NCBI RefSeq assembly: GCF_002428305.1
Contig: NZ_DIVJ01000035.1
Span: 1-52,636, forward strand
Length of the DNA stretch: 52,636 nt
Source of the DNA: Flavobacterium sp. UBA6135
GTDB lineage: Bacteria > Bacteroidota > Bacteroidia > Flavobacteriales > Flavobacteriaceae
Direction: 5' to 3'
Each line of letters begins with the position of its first letter. Position 1 is the stretch's first letter. Of the stretch, positions 52,619 through 52,636 are shown one piece after another. The position numbers and the translations under genes were made by a program. The notes below the pieces were generated by a model that ran no database searches, was not told the origin of the DNA, and worked only from the letters and a program-made list of their open reading frames with translations.

Positions 52619-52636
52619 AACCCGTTGGGTGTAATT
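52619..52636. mobile_element. Start of a second MITE copy, cut by the window end
   Basis: The last 18 bases (AACCCGTTGGGTGTAATT) are identical to the left end of the 13847-14066 element. Sequence assemblies often break at such repeats, so this is probably both an element end and a contig end. Confidence 0.65.

Noticed and set aside
1..52636. CRISPR array, rRNA or tRNA genes
   Set aside because: No regularly spaced direct repeats of CRISPR type and no rRNA or complete tRNA pattern were seen on reading; the only tandem repeat is the 3 x 21 bp unit at 17216-17278.

Overview
This window looks like a piece of a Flavobacterium-like member of the Bacteroidota. The DNA is AT-rich. Promoters carry the Bacteroidota -7 element (TAnnTTTG-like), and many products are predicted lipoproteins. 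Several gene types fit that phylum: a fused MoaC-MoaB, a Sec-type (clade II) NosZ, and TonB-C proteins. The right edge breaks inside a repeat that also occurs internally, as expected for a contig end.

Layout: (1) 1-9.1 kb is a defence-type cluster: a CBS/HEPN-like protein, the type I restriction subunit HsdR, a GIY-YIG-like protein, a DUF4268-type PD-(D/E)XK protein, and a convergent 998-residue SF1 helicase with a terminal nuclease-like domain. A candidate small RNA lies between the last two. (2) 9.2-11.2 kb holds a REP-associated Y1 transposase (RAYT), three copies of its palindromic repeat, and a small gene broken by two compensating homopolymer indels. (3) 11.2-17 kb is a run of single minus-strand genes (lipoproteins, small membrane proteins, a TonB-C protein). 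They are separated by inverted-repeat spacers, resembling a cassette array, with one 220-bp MITE and decayed gene tails. (4) 17.3-25 kb holds YqaE/Pmp3, a TonB-C protein, a Crp/Fnr regulator coupled to a haem-copper-oxidase-like membrane protein, a fasciclin lipoprotein, a 600-residue unknown protein, an Rrf2 regulator, a small lipoprotein and Ric. (5) 25.1-31.8 kb is the ammonifying nitrite reductase operon nrfH-nrfA-porin-ccsBA. (6) 31.8-45.6 kb is one long minus-strand run: two nitrate/nitrite transporters, a non-standard nitrate reductase (b-type membrane subunit, catalytic subunit, 4Fe-4S subunit, Rieske subunit, small membrane protein) and a nearly complete molybdenum-cofactor set. (7) 45.6-52.3 kb is the nitrous oxide reductase operon: cytochrome c, nosZ, nosL fusion, nosD, nosF, nosY and a group III truncated globin.

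Read together, the encoded pathway is nitrate uptake, nitrate to nitrite, nitrite to ammonium (NrfHA), and a separate N2O to N2 step. No NO-forming nitrite reductase (nirK/nirS) and no canonical nor gene lies in the window. Nitric oxide handling is suggested by Ric, the Rrf2 protein, the truncated globin and possibly the membrane protein next to the Crp/Fnr gene.

The main regulatory observation is a set of seven FNR-type palindromes, TGATnnnnATCA (two imperfect). They stand before nosC, narK, nrfH, ric, the 600-residue unknown gene, fasciclin and the Crp/Fnr gene. In six cases the palindrome is exactly 23 bp (24 bp at nrfH) upstream of a TAnnTTTG-like -7 element. This ties the unknown genes at 19.5-24.3 kb to the same anaerobic or NO-responsive circuit.
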